A stretch of DNA of 64,000 nt from Fontibacillus phaseoli (GCF_003337355.1 NZ_QPJW01000002.1:353537-417536); one strand, 5' to 3'; positions 35,128 through 45,001 are shown, counted from the stretch's first letter. Translations and numbers: made by a program. Notes: generated from the sequence alone by a model not told the origin.

Positions 35128-36863
35128 TCGGCTTGCACCGTCCTTTGTCCCGGGATATGAATTTCAACGCGAAAACCGCCAAGGTCGGACTTGTCAATTG
35201 CAAGACCGGATTCAGGGCCGAAAAATATTTGCAGCCGTTTATGAATATTGGACAAAGCCGTCACTTGGCCGTCCCGGTTTCCTCTCAGAATAAGATTGCT
35301 TATTTCCCGAATGGTATGCTCATCTTCATTCCCGCTATTCTCAACACAAATGATCAGTCCTTTATCATCCTGATGAAAAGAGATGCGAAGAATATTGCCG
35401 CCGCTGGAGGATACCTTCTCAAAGACATAGTGGAATGCGTTCTCGAGCAGCGGCTGAATAATTAACCGGGGGATCGGCTCATATGCCCAGCTCTCCGGCA
35501 AATCGCCGAATTCAACACGGACCCGGTGCCCGAACCGGTAGCTTTGAATGGCAGCATAGACGCGGGCATGCTCCACTTCTTCGCGAAGCATTTTCTCATC
35601 CTCTCCGTCCCGCGTAATATATTCATAAAACTTGCCAAGATGCTCGCATAATAAAACGCTATTCTCGTAATCCCTCATCTTGATCATGCGGTAAAGAAGA
35701 TAGTAGCTATTGTACATAAAATGGGGATTGATCTGGGCTTGAAGATGTTTGAGCTGGGCATGGCTGATGAGCAACTGCTGCTTCAAATCCTTCTCAATCA
35801 GGTTGTCTATACGGCTAACCATTTCATTGAAGCTGCTGTACAAAGGAGCCAGATGCGACTTCTCGTATTTTGTAATTCTATATTTGAAATTGCCCGCCCT
35901 GACCTGCTGGAAGGCATCTTCCAGCAAGATCTTCAAAGGATTGTACACACGGCGATAGGAATCGAGAAATCCGGACAAAATAATGAGCCCGATGATGACG
36001 ATAAAAATGAGCAAAATCGTCAGACTAATGCCTACTACAACTTGATTTGTATTATCGACATAGAGCCAGAACAGCCTGGTTTCCAAAAAACTTGATTCGC
36101 TTTGGATCACATCATATTTCTGCCCGTTCAGCTTTATTTGCTTTTGCAATACCGGGGTATCATTAAGCAGGGAGTAACCGTCAACTGTGCTGGACACGAT
36201 AATATTATGATGCCGGTCCACTAAAGCGATAATATCCTGATCCGTTAATTGAGCGTATTTCAACTGCTCCTCAATCGCCCTCTTATTCAGGTCGACGATA
36301 ATGACGCAGTCGGGGAGCCCACTTCCGGGCGATTCTGTAAGCGCTTCCCAAATTATAAGCCGATCATGATATTTCTGGACGGGGGAGGAGTCTGTAAATA
36401 AATCACGCTCGAAATCGTTCCATACTGCGGGATCCAGATCATTGATTTCGCCGCTGCCAACTACTTTGTTGACAGATTTAAAGTAAATTTTGGCATCGGC
36501 GACAAGCCTGCTACTGTTCTTCAAAGCTTCCATTTGACCCATCATAGCTTCCATCATTTCATATCGCTCAAAAAACGTGCTGGATTCATAGAAATACCGG
36601 ATGCTTTCAATACTGTCATCCATCATCACATTGTACTGAACCCGTTTAACAATTTCGATTTCATTCTCAATGCTTCTATTGACGAAACCTAATCGTTCTA
36701 CTTGCTTGTTATAAATAACGTCCGAGTAATAGCCCTGACTGCGGAAGAAAAGCATCACTCCAAGCACGATGCTTATCGTCAGAATCGCGGCGATGATAAG
36801 AAGAAACCGTTTATAAATCATTCTGAACACCAGATTGCTGTCGTTAGGCTTCGCTTTTATCAT
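35124..36863 (-). CDS. Sensor histidine kinase, YesM/LytS-like with HAMP
   Basis: A 579-residue kinase from the ATG at 36863 (MIKAKPNDSN), chosen for the GGGGGC site upstream. A membrane helix at about 19-40 and a second at about 290-315 enclose an extracytoplasmic sensing domain. A HAMP-like linker leads to the His_kinase domain QINPHFMYNSYYLLYRM, with the phospho-His in NPHF, and an HATPase ending GLIICVENSGNEDE. Its stop overlaps the regulator start as ATGA. Together they would sense an external oligosaccharide or its binding protein. Confidence 0.88.
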   Translation of the reverse strand: MIKAKPNDSNLVFRMIYKRFLLIIAAILTISIVLGVMLFFRSQGYYSDVIYNKQVERLGFVNRSIENEIEIVKRVQYNVMMDDSIESIRYFYESSTFFERYEMMEAMMGQMEALKNSSRLVADAKIYFKSVNKVVGSGEINDLDPAVWNDFERDLFTDSSPVQKYHDRLIIWEALTESPGSGLPDCVIIVDLNKRAIEEQLKYAQLTDQDIIALVDRHHNIIVSSTVDGYSLLNDTPVLQKQIKLNGQKYDVIQSESSFLETRLFWLYVDNTNQVVVGISLTILLIFIVIIGLIILSGFLDSYRRVYNPLKILLEDAFQQVRAGNFKYRITKYEKSHLAPLYSSFNEMVSRIDNLIEKDLKQQLLISHAQLKHLQAQINPHFMYNSYYLLYRMIKMRDYENSVLLCEHLGKFYEYITRDGEDEKMLREEVEHARVYAAIQSYRFGHRVRVEFGDLPESWAYEPIPRLIIQPLLENAFHYVFEKVSSSGGNILRISFHQDDKGLIICVENSGNEDEHTIREISNLILRGNRDGQVTALSNIHKRLQIFFGPESGLAIDKSDLGGFRVEIHIPGQRTVQAE

Positions 36864-37267
36864 GTTGTCTGCCCCCTGTGCTACCCTCTTCGATTTTTGC
36901 ATTTTGAAGTTTCGGTCGACCTTATTAGGAATATAATCTATTCTATTGATCGCATCCTTCACTTTCTGCGTGTTTCCGGCTTAATGGCGCCCGAATGATT
37001 AATGAAGCGGACACCGTTGATACGGCCACGCCTGCCAATCCTGCCACACTTTTATGCTTGTCATCCAAATACCGTATTGTTATGCTATCAAGTTGATCAT
37101 AGCACTAAATTGGAAGCGTTTAAATAATAACAAACCACTGACCAAAAAATCCAGCCTCCAGCGCCGGAGCCGGAGTCCTGGCCCGAACAGCAACATCAAT
37201 ATAGCAATTGAAGGCAGTCACATGTAAATGAAAAATTAAAGATCTCGACTAAAACCCGGAGATTTCT
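36864..37267. other. Intergenic region upstream of the sensor kinase, with a cre-like site
   Basis: About 400 bp with no gene. TGGAAGCGTTTAAA at 37111-37124 resembles a CcpA cre box with two deviations and may give catabolite control of the downstream operon. Around 37266-37290 a stretch resembles the integrase 3' region at 25.13 kb (about 20 of 24 bases), which may be chance. Confidence 0.3.
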
Positions 37268-37476
37268 TCAGCTAAAATGATGAGCAATCCCTGAAAGCTG
37301 TGGCTCACGAATATGAATGATCTCCAGCAAACGCTCAATGCGCCCGCGTAGAGCCTGACAAATCGCATTAGAGCGAGCTTCGTCCACAAAGAGCGAACCA
37401 CGGAATATATTCCGCACCTCATCTTCAATCCCGTCCAGCGCGGACAAGTCCAGCCAATCGAAGGAGGTGCTGTGGT
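37268..37476 (-). pseudogene. C-terminal fragment of an unrecognised protein
   Basis: A minus-strand frame without start codon reads FDWLDLSALDGIEDEVRNIF and then RGSLFVDEARSNAICQALRG before ending GIAHHFS. Composition and periodicity look like real coding sequence of a helical protein, unlike the shadow frames. I do not recognise the family. It is cut at the upstream end by the start of a small plus-strand frame. Confidence 0.4.
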
Positions 37477-37657
37477 GAATATAAATGTTAAATGGATTAT
37501 CTTTAAAAAAGGAAACTCCCTAACATGGAGTGATTTTGAACAATACAACAATACAGTCATAGGAAGTGGTCTGTATAATTTACGGTATGATATAAACAGT
37601 GATTTTTATTTACTTATAAGGTGGTGGTGGCAAAGAAGAGCTTGGCTCCAACCATAA
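37472..37657 (+). CDS. Small hypothetical protein, possibly truncated
   Basis: A 61-residue frame opening with GTG GTG directly after AAGGAGGTG. It begins VNINVKWIIFKKGNSLTWSD and is soluble and aromatic-rich, then ends in an odd Trp-rich tail (LIRWWWQRRAWLQP) that looks like a frameshifted or truncated end. I do not recognise it. It faces away from the fragment at 37268-37476 and may be a scrap of a toxin- or immunity-type gene. Confidence 0.3.
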   Translation: MVNINVKWIIFKKGNSLTWSDFEQYNNTVIGSGLYNLRYDINSDFYLLIRWWWQRRAWLQP

Positions 37658-37722
37658 TGGATAAATCTGTAGATAAAGGGCAGGAAAATCTGAATTTAAT
37701 CTTAAGATTAATGAGAAAGAAA

Positions 37723-37765
37723 AGCAGCAAACCTGTCCGCTATTAATACGAACCGGTTTGCTGCT
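37723..37765 (-). terminator. Terminator after the GPH transporter
   Basis: AGCAGCAAACC and its complement (37723-37733, 37755-37765) form a perfect 11-bp stem followed on the minus strand by TTTTCTTTCTC. Confidence 0.75.
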
Positions 37766-37799
37766 TGTGTCGATGATGTTGACCCATGTTTAATAGAAT

Positions 37800-39158
37800 T
37801 TATTGCGCTCTTCTTACTTCCAATTCCGCAATAATTTCATGATGCGGTTTTTCCCACTTATATAGAAAAACCAGGATGAGAATCGACAATACGCTTAAAA
37901 TAATGGGCAGCCAAATGAAGCTGATTTCTATCATTTGAAGTGCGGATGAGGTTTGAGTTTGATTAGCAACATAACCTCCTGCTGCAAGCAACCAGGCCGG
38001 GATAGCTCCGCCAAGACCAGATCCTAGTTTGATTGCAATACCGGAAGCGGTCGAAGCAAGCAATCCCTGCGCCCGGACCCCTGATTTCCATTCACCATAG
38101 TCAACGGTATCCGCAATTAATGCAAATAGCAAGCCTACTGGCAATCCAAAGCCGATTGCACCTATGACTGTACCTGTAAGCACCAATGCTGTACTTTGTC
38201 CACTAAAATGAATAATTAATTGCCCCACAATATTGATGACCATTCCTGAAATAATCAGTGTCTTTTTACTATACTTCTTGGATAGAAACGGTACAAAAAT
38301 GATTCCTATCAGGGTTAACGAACCAAGCGTGTTTACTGTTGTTACAAGATCGGGCTTATCAAGATTGTAGGTAATATAATAGATGCCAGATGACAATTTA
38401 ATCACGTACATGATAAAAAAAACTACCCCCAGCAAAACTCCTGCAATCCATGGCATATTGCCTTTAATTGATTTGACACTCTCTTTTAGTGGCAACGATT
38501 TGCCTCCGGATCTATCCTGAACACGTTCTTTCGTGTTAAAAAACGTAATCAAGAACATGACCATTCCCACTGCGCCAAAAAGAATCATAGTATGGAAGAA
38601 GCCTTTTTGCTAATCGCCGTTACCAAAAAATGCAACAAGCGGCAGCAAGGTCAAGTTAACAAGTAACCCACCAAATTGTCCGCCAAACATCCGAAACGTA
38701 TTTGCAACCGTTCTTTCTTGAACATCACTGGACAAGCTTGGAAGCAGCGTAGTTAATGGATTATTAACTGCTGTATACAATACATTGGAAGCGATATAGA
38801 AAATGTAGGCATATACCAGCTTCCCGGAAGCACTTAACTCAGGCCCCATAAACAATAAAATGGTAACGATAGTAAATGGAAAGCATGACCACAATATCCA
38901 CGGTCTCGATTTCCCCCATCTTGTATTCGTTTTATCAATCAATATTCCGAAGATGGGACTATCGAGCATATCAACAAGTCTTGCAACTAACAGCAGCGTA
39001 CCGACAGCAGCAGCACCGATACCATATACATCTGTAAAGTAAAAAGTTAAATAAGTCGTAACCACCGCATAAATCAAGTTTGAGCCAGTATCTCCTAAAC
39101 CGTAGCTTACCTTTTCCAATAATGACAGCTTTTGATTCGACTCTTCTTTCAGTGCCAT
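37800..39158 (-). pseudogene. GPH-family sugar transporter interrupted by an in-frame amber codon
   Basis: Two frames in the same phase make one normal glycoside-pentoside-hexuronide carrier of about 452 residues (MelB-like). The first part starts at the ATG at 39158 behind GGAGGG and carries YGLGDTGSNLIYAVVTTYLTF and DSPIFGILIDKTNTRWGKSRPW, the cation-binding helix region. It stops at TAG (38610-38612) after FFGNGD and continues in phase with QKGFFHTMILFG. Unless the stop is read through, two non-functional halves result. It sits downstream of a GH3 glycosidase and would import the glycoside. Confidence 0.8.
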
Positions 39159-39222
39159 AGTGTACCCTCCAGATGAAAACGTGTTCAATTTTCAAAAAGC
39201 AATCGGTATCATTCTTTGACTC

Positions 39223-41265
39223 TTACAAGCTAATAATTCCCATAATTAAATCTTTTTCTGCACTGCTGTTTCCGATAAAGACATCATAAGCTATCTCTTC
39301 GAGCTCCCAATCATTTGAAACAGGATTGAACCATTTGATTTTTTCGATCGGACAGGCGATTTCAACCTTCTCCTTTTGACCTTGCTTCAGTGTAATCCGT
39401 TTGAATCCACGTAAAGCTTTTACAGGTCTATCTATCTTGGAGTGACTAAAACCGACATACATTTGAATGACTTCATCACCTGTTGTGTCCCCGGTATTTT
39501 CAATTTCACAAGACCCGATGATTTGATCGTTCATTACTTTAAAGGCTGCATTAAAAATCGAAAAGCTTGTGTAAGATAAACCAAACCCATAAGGTAGCGA
39601 AGGCTCTATACCTTCCTTTTCCAGCTTGGCATATCCATGGTAGTAGTCATATTTTATTTCGTCTGCATCCCAATCTACTTTTGGAAGATGGCTTTCGCTT
39701 GTTGGTACAATAAATGGCAGCTTACCGCCAGGGTTGACATCACCGAATAGTGTTTTAGCTATTGCGGTACCGCCTTCCATTCCAGGGTAATACGCCATCA
39801 GGATAGAGGAGACAGCTTGCTTCCATTCTTCAATCATGATCATATTACCGCCAATTAGAACAGCAGCACAGTTTTGGTTAACTGGCCCAACCGCTTTGAT
39901 CAGCTCCATGTCCCAAGTGTGCAGACCGAGACTGTTTTTACGATCTCCGCCCTCTTTAAAATCGGCATCCTCGTTTGTGACGGATTCACCTTCATCATCA
40001 TGGTCATACCCTACAACAAAGACAACGGCATCAACCGATTTTGCCAGGTCCTTGGCTTTTTCAACGTCTGCTCCATTATCAAAAATAACCTCAGCATTTG
40101 GAAGCAAGCGCTTGATTCCTTCTAACGGTGTAACAACGTATGGCGGAAACACTCTGCTGGAGCCATAATCGCCAATATTCCCTTTATTGCCAAGCTCTCC
40201 AATAACCGCTATACGTTTTGTATCTGTTTTGGAAAACGGTAGAACATCATGATTATTTTTCATCAAAGTCATTGACTTTTCTGCAGCTTCCAGCGCTAAG
40301 GCAATATGTTCCTTGCACGCGATAACTTCCTTGCTGTATGTTTCATTGTCAGCCTCTGAAAATGCGAGCAATGTACGTACAATTCTTACTGCTGCCTCAT
40401 CAATCTTTTCCTCGCTTACTTGACCGTTTCTTACTGCTTCAACCAGCTTATCGCCAAAAAATTTAGTATGGCACATTTCAATATCCATGCCACCATTTGC
40501 AGCTTCAACCGTATCTTTTATTCCCCATGCAAAGTCGCTTATGACAAAACCATCAAAATCCCACTCATCCTTCAAAACCTGATTTAATAAATAATCATGA
40601 TGTCCGCAATGGGCCCCATGGTATAAATTGTAGGCACTCATGATACTGGCTGCGCCTGCATCAACACACTCCTTAAAGTGCGGCAAGTAAACCTCACGCT
40701 CCGTACGTTTATCAGCGATGACACTTACCTTAAAACGGGCGCATTCCATACTGTTAAAAGCATAATGCTTTACGCAGGCGATCACGTTTTCATCTTGAAC
40801 CCCTTTTACTAAGGATGACCCCATGGCTCCCAAATGAAATGAGTCCTCACCGTACACCTCCTGGCTTCTTCCCCAACCCGGGTTGTATGGGAGATTGATG
40901 CAAACTCCGCCAAAAAAATTGCCGCCCTGTGCGCGAACCTCTTTGCCGATTGCATGTCCAATGCGTTGTTCAAGATCCTGATCAAAGGTAGCCCCTCTGG
41001 ACATAGAAACCGGAAAACATGTGCTGTTGCCGGATACAACACCGCGAGGACCGTCAACAAATTTTAATTCCGGTACTCCCGATCGATCATTGCCACCAGC
41101 AGGATAAGGTATCCAGTTGTAGTGTCTTTCCTTGAAGTCACTTAACATCTGCTCCATGGATACTTTTCCGCTCATTAAATATATTTTCTCTTCCAAATTC
41201 ATTTGACCTACGATTTCTTTGGCCTTCGAGCTGTAAGATAAGCGATACTGTTTATTCACCTTCAT
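39223..41265 (-). CDS. Glycoside hydrolase family 3 beta-glycosidase
   Basis: A 680-residue cytoplasmic GH3 enzyme. The barrel domain contains KHYAFNSMECARF and the nucleophile motif FDGFVISDFAWG (Asp about 244). The second domain has AVIGELGNKGNIGDYGSSRV and the acid-rich GYDHDDEGES loop. The C-terminal fibronectin-III-like domain begins near VMNDQIIGSCEIENTG. No PA14 insert is present. The ATG at 41265 has GGAGG eight bases upstream. It probably cleaves beta-glucosides or xylosides imported by the adjacent GPH carrier. Confidence 0.9.
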   Translation of the reverse strand: MKVNKQYRLSYSSKAKEIVGQMNLEEKIYLMSGKVSMEQMLSDFKERHYNWIPYPAGGNDRSGVPELKFVDGPRGVVSGNSTCFPVSMSRGATFDQDLEQRIGHAIGKEVRAQGGNFFGGVCINLPYNPGWGRSQEVYGEDSFHLGAMGSSLVKGVQDENVIACVKHYAFNSMECARFKVSVIADKRTEREVYLPHFKECVDAGAASIMSAYNLYHGAHCGHHDYLLNQVLKDEWDFDGFVISDFAWGIKDTVEAANGGMDIEMCHTKFFGDKLVEAVRNGQVSEEKIDEAAVRIVRTLLAFSEADNETYSKEVIACKEHIALALEAAEKSMTLMKNNHDVLPFSKTDTKRIAVIGELGNKGNIGDYGSSRVFPPYVVTPLEGIKRLLPNAEVIFDNGADVEKAKDLAKSVDAVVFVVGYDHDDEGESVTNEDADFKEGGDRKNSLGLHTWDMELIKAVGPVNQNCAAVLIGGNMIMIEEWKQAVSSILMAYYPGMEGGTAIAKTLFGDVNPGGKLPFIVPTSESHLPKVDWDADEIKYDYYHGYAKLEKEGIEPSLPYGFGLSYTSFSIFNAAFKVMNDQIIGSCEIENTGDTTGDEVIQMYVGFSHSKIDRPVKALRGFKRITLKQGQKEKVEIACPIEKIKWFNPVSNDWELEEIAYDVFIGNSSAEKDLIMGIISL

Positions 41266-41298
41266 AATCTGTTCCTCCAATCTATTTTTCAAATATCA

Positions 41299-41312
41299 TT
41301 AAACCGCTTTCA
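41299..41312 (-). promoter_or_regulatory. Putative CcpA cre site upstream of the GH3 gene
   Basis: Minus strand TGAAAGCGGTTTAA fits the cre consensus TGWAANCGNTNWCA with one deviation. It lies 34 bp before the GH3 start codon, a position suited to carbon catabolite repression. Confidence 0.5.
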
Positions 41313-41445
41313 CTTTTGAGAAGAGATTTAATAAATATTTATAGCATAAATATTAATTGAGATCGGATATTGATTCCTTCCTGTTTCTTAGATGAATGAT
41401 GGGAAGATAAAAATAAATGTATAGCCTATCTTCAAGAAAACATAA

Positions 41446-41488
41446 AAAAACCAAAGAATCACCCCTATTTTTAATGGGGATTCCTTAG
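41446..41488 (-). terminator. Terminator after the AraC-GH39 gene
   Basis: A long stem with a few bulges (AAACTAAGGAATC pairing with GATTCTTTGGTTT) is followed by TTTTTATG on the minus strand. Confidence 0.75.
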
Positions 41489-41489
41489 T

Positions 41490-44010
41490 TTAATTGTAAA
41501 ACTTATTTAATATGATACATTCAACACCGTGAACCGGAACATGCAAAGTAAGATAAAAATCACCTTGTAATGTGAGCTGCTTCAATTTCAATGAAGGTCT
41601 GGCTATGTTCTTTAGATAATCCGTTTCTTCATGGTTCAGATCGACGTATTCGCCCATCCTAACCCATTCGTCATGCGCAGATCCGTTATTACGGTTGAGG
41701 CTGTATCGTTTACATTTAAAGGTTCCGTAAATATTTTTCAGGTGGATATTTAGTAATAAATCATTAGACTCCTCAAAGATATCATAAGAATTTTTATCCG
41801 TTTGCCCACCCCTCATGAACAATTGATCAGGATAAGTATGGTTGTAAACCAAAATTTGAATATTCTCTCCTTGCCTTGTCATGATATAATTTTTACCCTT
41901 GGCAAATACTGTGCTTCCTAACTTGGATAAAAATACGAACGCATAATATGCTGATTTCTTTATCCCTTCTGTATTGACCAATCCGGTTCCCCCAAAAAAC
42001 GGAGTATTTTTTATATCCCACTCATAGAGAATATCGGAAGCTGATAAATAACCCATAGCATTTGCAAGTGCTGCCGACTTATCAAGCATATTATCAATAA
42101 TAAAAGTAGCCATAAAAGCTGTATCATGAAGGAAATTCGTAACGTCCCAGCTAAAATTCCAGCGTGTTACGATGAATTCAATATCCTTCTTATAATGAGC
42201 TTTGAGCATGCGGTGCATTTTTTCCAGCAAATTCTTTGTATGATTTTTTTCTTCATATTGAAATGGAATTAATTTTATATCAACAGGGTTTGTTATAGAC
42301 CGATCCAGCCACTCCTTAAATTTGACCCGATTATGGTAAATATTGCAGCTGTAGAAATCAATGGGTATGTCATTCTTTTCGCAATATTCAAGAAGCTTCT
42401 CGGAAATATGTTCTTCAGTATGGAAATTCTCTGCTGCAGGCCCGACTTTTAGTGATGGAGATATTCCTTTAATGAGAAACGCAGTTTGCTTGTATAATTC
42501 TAAATACTGTTCAAGCGTGCCGCTCCAATGAATATCATAGGCTGGAAACTCGGTCCAAATTTGAAAGTACCATTCAGATACGATATCACGACCGTAGCGA
42601 TTGATACAATTCATCATAAAGGATTGAACAAGGGAGAGCCATTGACTCATTTCCTTTGGTGGAGAAGTATTCCCTTGATAATTAAAGAAGCTGGTGCTTT
42701 TGCTTGCAAATAAAGGCGGCATATAACTCAAACAAATAAAAGGCTTGATTTCAATATCCCTTAGATAATCAAGAATATTGTTAATAAACTTCCAATTGAA
42801 TTTTAAACCGTCCCTGTCTTTTTGTACTACGTCCATTGCCTGGTTAAAAACACCTTCAAAGCGTAAATAATCAATCTGGATTTCTTCTTGCATTTCTTTT
42901 ATTTGGTCACGGATATTTTGGTTTAATAAAGTATTTGCAGATCCAATATTAATGATTTTGTTCCAGACCTGCTTCAATTCATATCGGTCTGTTTGAATAT
43001 CCTTGACAATAGTTGTTTGAATCGTATTTTCTTCTATCGTTTTTGGTTGGATAGGAATAGTTGCATATTCATTAATTAATTCTGCATTCAAATGGTTAGT
43101 TAAAAATCTCCCCTCATCATCCCGCTCCTGATATTTTTTACGTAATTGTAAGGGAGTTAACGAAAATTTGTTTTTTATCGCTTTTTTCATCACTAAAGCC
43201 CGAAGCTAAAGCTATATTTGAAATGGACGCTTCCTGGTGTTGCAGCAAAAATAAGGAGTACCTGATCCGGATTTCTTCCAAATATGCCTTAAAGGTAACT
43301 CCTACATTTTTTCTGAATTGGTCTGACAAATAAGATGGATTGTAATGCTGCTCCAGCGCTATTTCATTTAGCGTAAGCTTCCCTTTGAAATCCTGTTCAA
43401 CTCGATTTAGCATTTGCTGGACAATGTTCGAGTCTTTATTCGAGACAGGATTTTCCGGTTCGGTCAAAGAGAGCCTCTTGCTAAAGCGGGAGGTTAAGTA
43501 TCCTAATAGCCGAAGAACATCGCTATGAATTTCCGTATTATGCTTGTATTTTCGGGTAATTAATTGACTAAATAAAATGCGAATGACATCATACGGATTT
43601 TGATTGTCTTCACTATTCTTGAAGGATTTTAAATCGTATAACAAGCTATAAAAGTCATGATTGTATTTATATATAAAAAGACTATCTATATGCAGTTGAA
43701 TAAAATGAGCATCCAATACCTGTGGAACTACTTGATGGGATTCAAAATGGTTAATTAATAGGAGATCGTTTTCATGTAAATAATAATCATTTTGACCGAC
43801 CATTACCTTCAGTTTGCCCTGAAGTAGCCAAATGATTTCCAGACCTAAGTGTTGTTGGAACTCCTCGGAATTATAATCATTAATCATGAAATGTATCGGA
43901 CATCCCGGTAAATATGGAATATGAATCAATGAATGCTTCAAATCAGTACCTCCAATGATTAATGATTGATATCCTGTCTCCAACTGATCTGAAAAATGCA
44001 GTTGATACAA
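41490..44010 (-). pseudogene. AraC-family regulator fused to a GH39-like domain, split by a one-base frameshift
   Basis: Frame one (44010 to about 43180) gives a cupin-like sensor and an AraC HTH pair up to ISNIALASGFSDEK. Frame two (from 43193) continues with AIKNKFSLTPLQLRKKYQ, the missing end of the second HTH, and then a GH39 barrel. The frames change at a run of six A (43182-43187); five A would give one protein of about 839 residues, the known AraC-GH39 layout. In the barrel the acid/base Glu is kept (IWTEFPAYD) but the nucleophile site reads IVTRWNFS, Arg in place of Glu, so the domain is probably a sugar sensor without activity. It likely controls the GH3/GPH genes downstream. Confidence 0.75.
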
Positions 44011-44107
44011 AATATATAATCAAAAATTAATGTCGATATCAAGGGCATTGTTTCCTTTATAGACATTTTAGATTAAATTGTAGTTAATCCTTTTATCCAC
44101 ACATCAT

Positions 44108-44200
44108 AACCACCCGTCAAACGGGTAGTTTGCTTTAAGGCTATAAGCCTTTGTTACCGCGTCTAAAGGCGCTAGCTTTCCCTACGTTCAAATTACTCAA
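44108..44200 (+). mobile_element. IS605-like right-end remnant with multiple stem-loops
   Basis: Three short hairpins follow each other: AACCACCCGT/ACGGGTAGTT (44108-44130), AAGGCT/AGCCTT (44137-44151) and GCG-TCTAAAGG-CGC (about 44159-44172). This pattern, with ACCGCGTCTAAAGGCG, is like the right ends of IS200/IS605 elements, where the tnpB guide RNA lies. No tnpB is present. Confidence 0.4.
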
Positions 44201-44242
44201 GATTTTCCGCTCGTCCTGAAAAAGCAAGCAACTATGCAAAAA

Positions 44243-44274
44243 CTCCTGAATCTCCACAAGGGGAAATTCAAGAG
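44243..44274 (-). terminator. Terminator of tRNA-Leu copy C
   Basis: CTCCTGAATCTCC pairs with GGAAATTCAAGAG in 11 of 13 positions, followed on the minus strand by TTTTTGC. It is homologous to the hairpins at 25193 and 28215. Confidence 0.65.
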
Positions 44275-44294
44275 CTCGTTCATTCTTAATATGA

Positions 44295-44378
<84 letters not shown>

Positions 44379-44414
44379 GTTTTCGTCGCCCAATATTCTG
44401 CAGCAACGAAATAT

Positions 44415-44443
44415 AAGATATCATATCTTCACAAGAGAGTCAA
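44415..44443 (-). promoter_or_regulatory. Promoter of tRNA-Leu copy C
   Basis: Minus strand TTGACT (44438-44443) and TATCTT (44415-44420) with 17-bp spacing. Confidence 0.7.
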
Positions 44444-44541
44444 CCTAAAAAACTAACCTGCACCATGTGAACGTCAACGACAATAATTTTTCTCGCGCCC
44501 AAGGCCCCTGATTATGGGGTTCGGGGCTGTATATGATAATG

Positions 44542-44872
44542 TCACTTCACTTTGACCGTCATTTCCAGCTCGTTCACATATTGTTTGACGATCTCGCCCT
44601 TTTCGTCCAATTTAAAGAGTCCCCTTGTTTGCCCCCGGTTCCGCATATTCGGGTTTGAAGGCCTTCAATGTAATGGACTTTGCGTTTTTCCCCAACGGAC
44701 TGAGTACGAAGTTCTTGTACAGGTCACCGGTCCTTTTTTCATCGGTAAGCCCTCCAGATTTTTTATTTTGAAACTTCATATAATTTTTCCAAAGCCTCCG
44801 GAACAGCCGGATAAACGCCTCACGATCTCCCCGCTGCGCTCGCTTGACCTCCAGTTCCATATCTTGCTGCAC
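44542..44872 (-). pseudogene. Chimeric remnant: ECF sigma factor start joined to a secreted or anti-sigma protein end
   Basis: The GTG at 44872 follows AAAGGAG and opens MELEVKRAQRGDREAFIRLF after four codons, the start of an ECF sigma factor region 2. After about 30 residues it turns into an unrelated segment (TGDLYKNFVLSPLGKNAKSI, TLKAFKP). A frameshift near 44640 separates this from the natural end GLFKLDEKGEIVKQYVNELE, which has the look of a DUF4179-type anti-sigma C terminus. A sigma/anti-sigma pair appears to have collapsed by deletion. Confidence 0.5.
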
Positions 44873-45001
44873 GAATTTCAGCTCCTTTTGAGGGCCCTCT
44901 ATAGGATTAGATGGACCCGTACATCAAAATATTATAATTACGAAAAAAAATTTGTCATCTTGGAGACATTTGCTCTTTCCCCACTTCGCCCTCGTAAAAA
45001 A

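Noticed and set aside
37266..37290. Fourth copy of the integrase 3' end
   Set aside because: Similarity covers about 24 bases only and lies in another frame of a different protein fragment; may be chance.
38610..38612. Pyrrolysine or programmed read-through at the amber codon
   Set aside because: No pyl genes or special downstream structure are visible; a nonsense mutation or error is simpler.
43182..43187. Classical -1 ribosomal frameshift on A AAA AAG
   Set aside because: The heptamer is present, but joining the two frames needs a +1 (or -2) shift, so a -1 event does not give the fusion.
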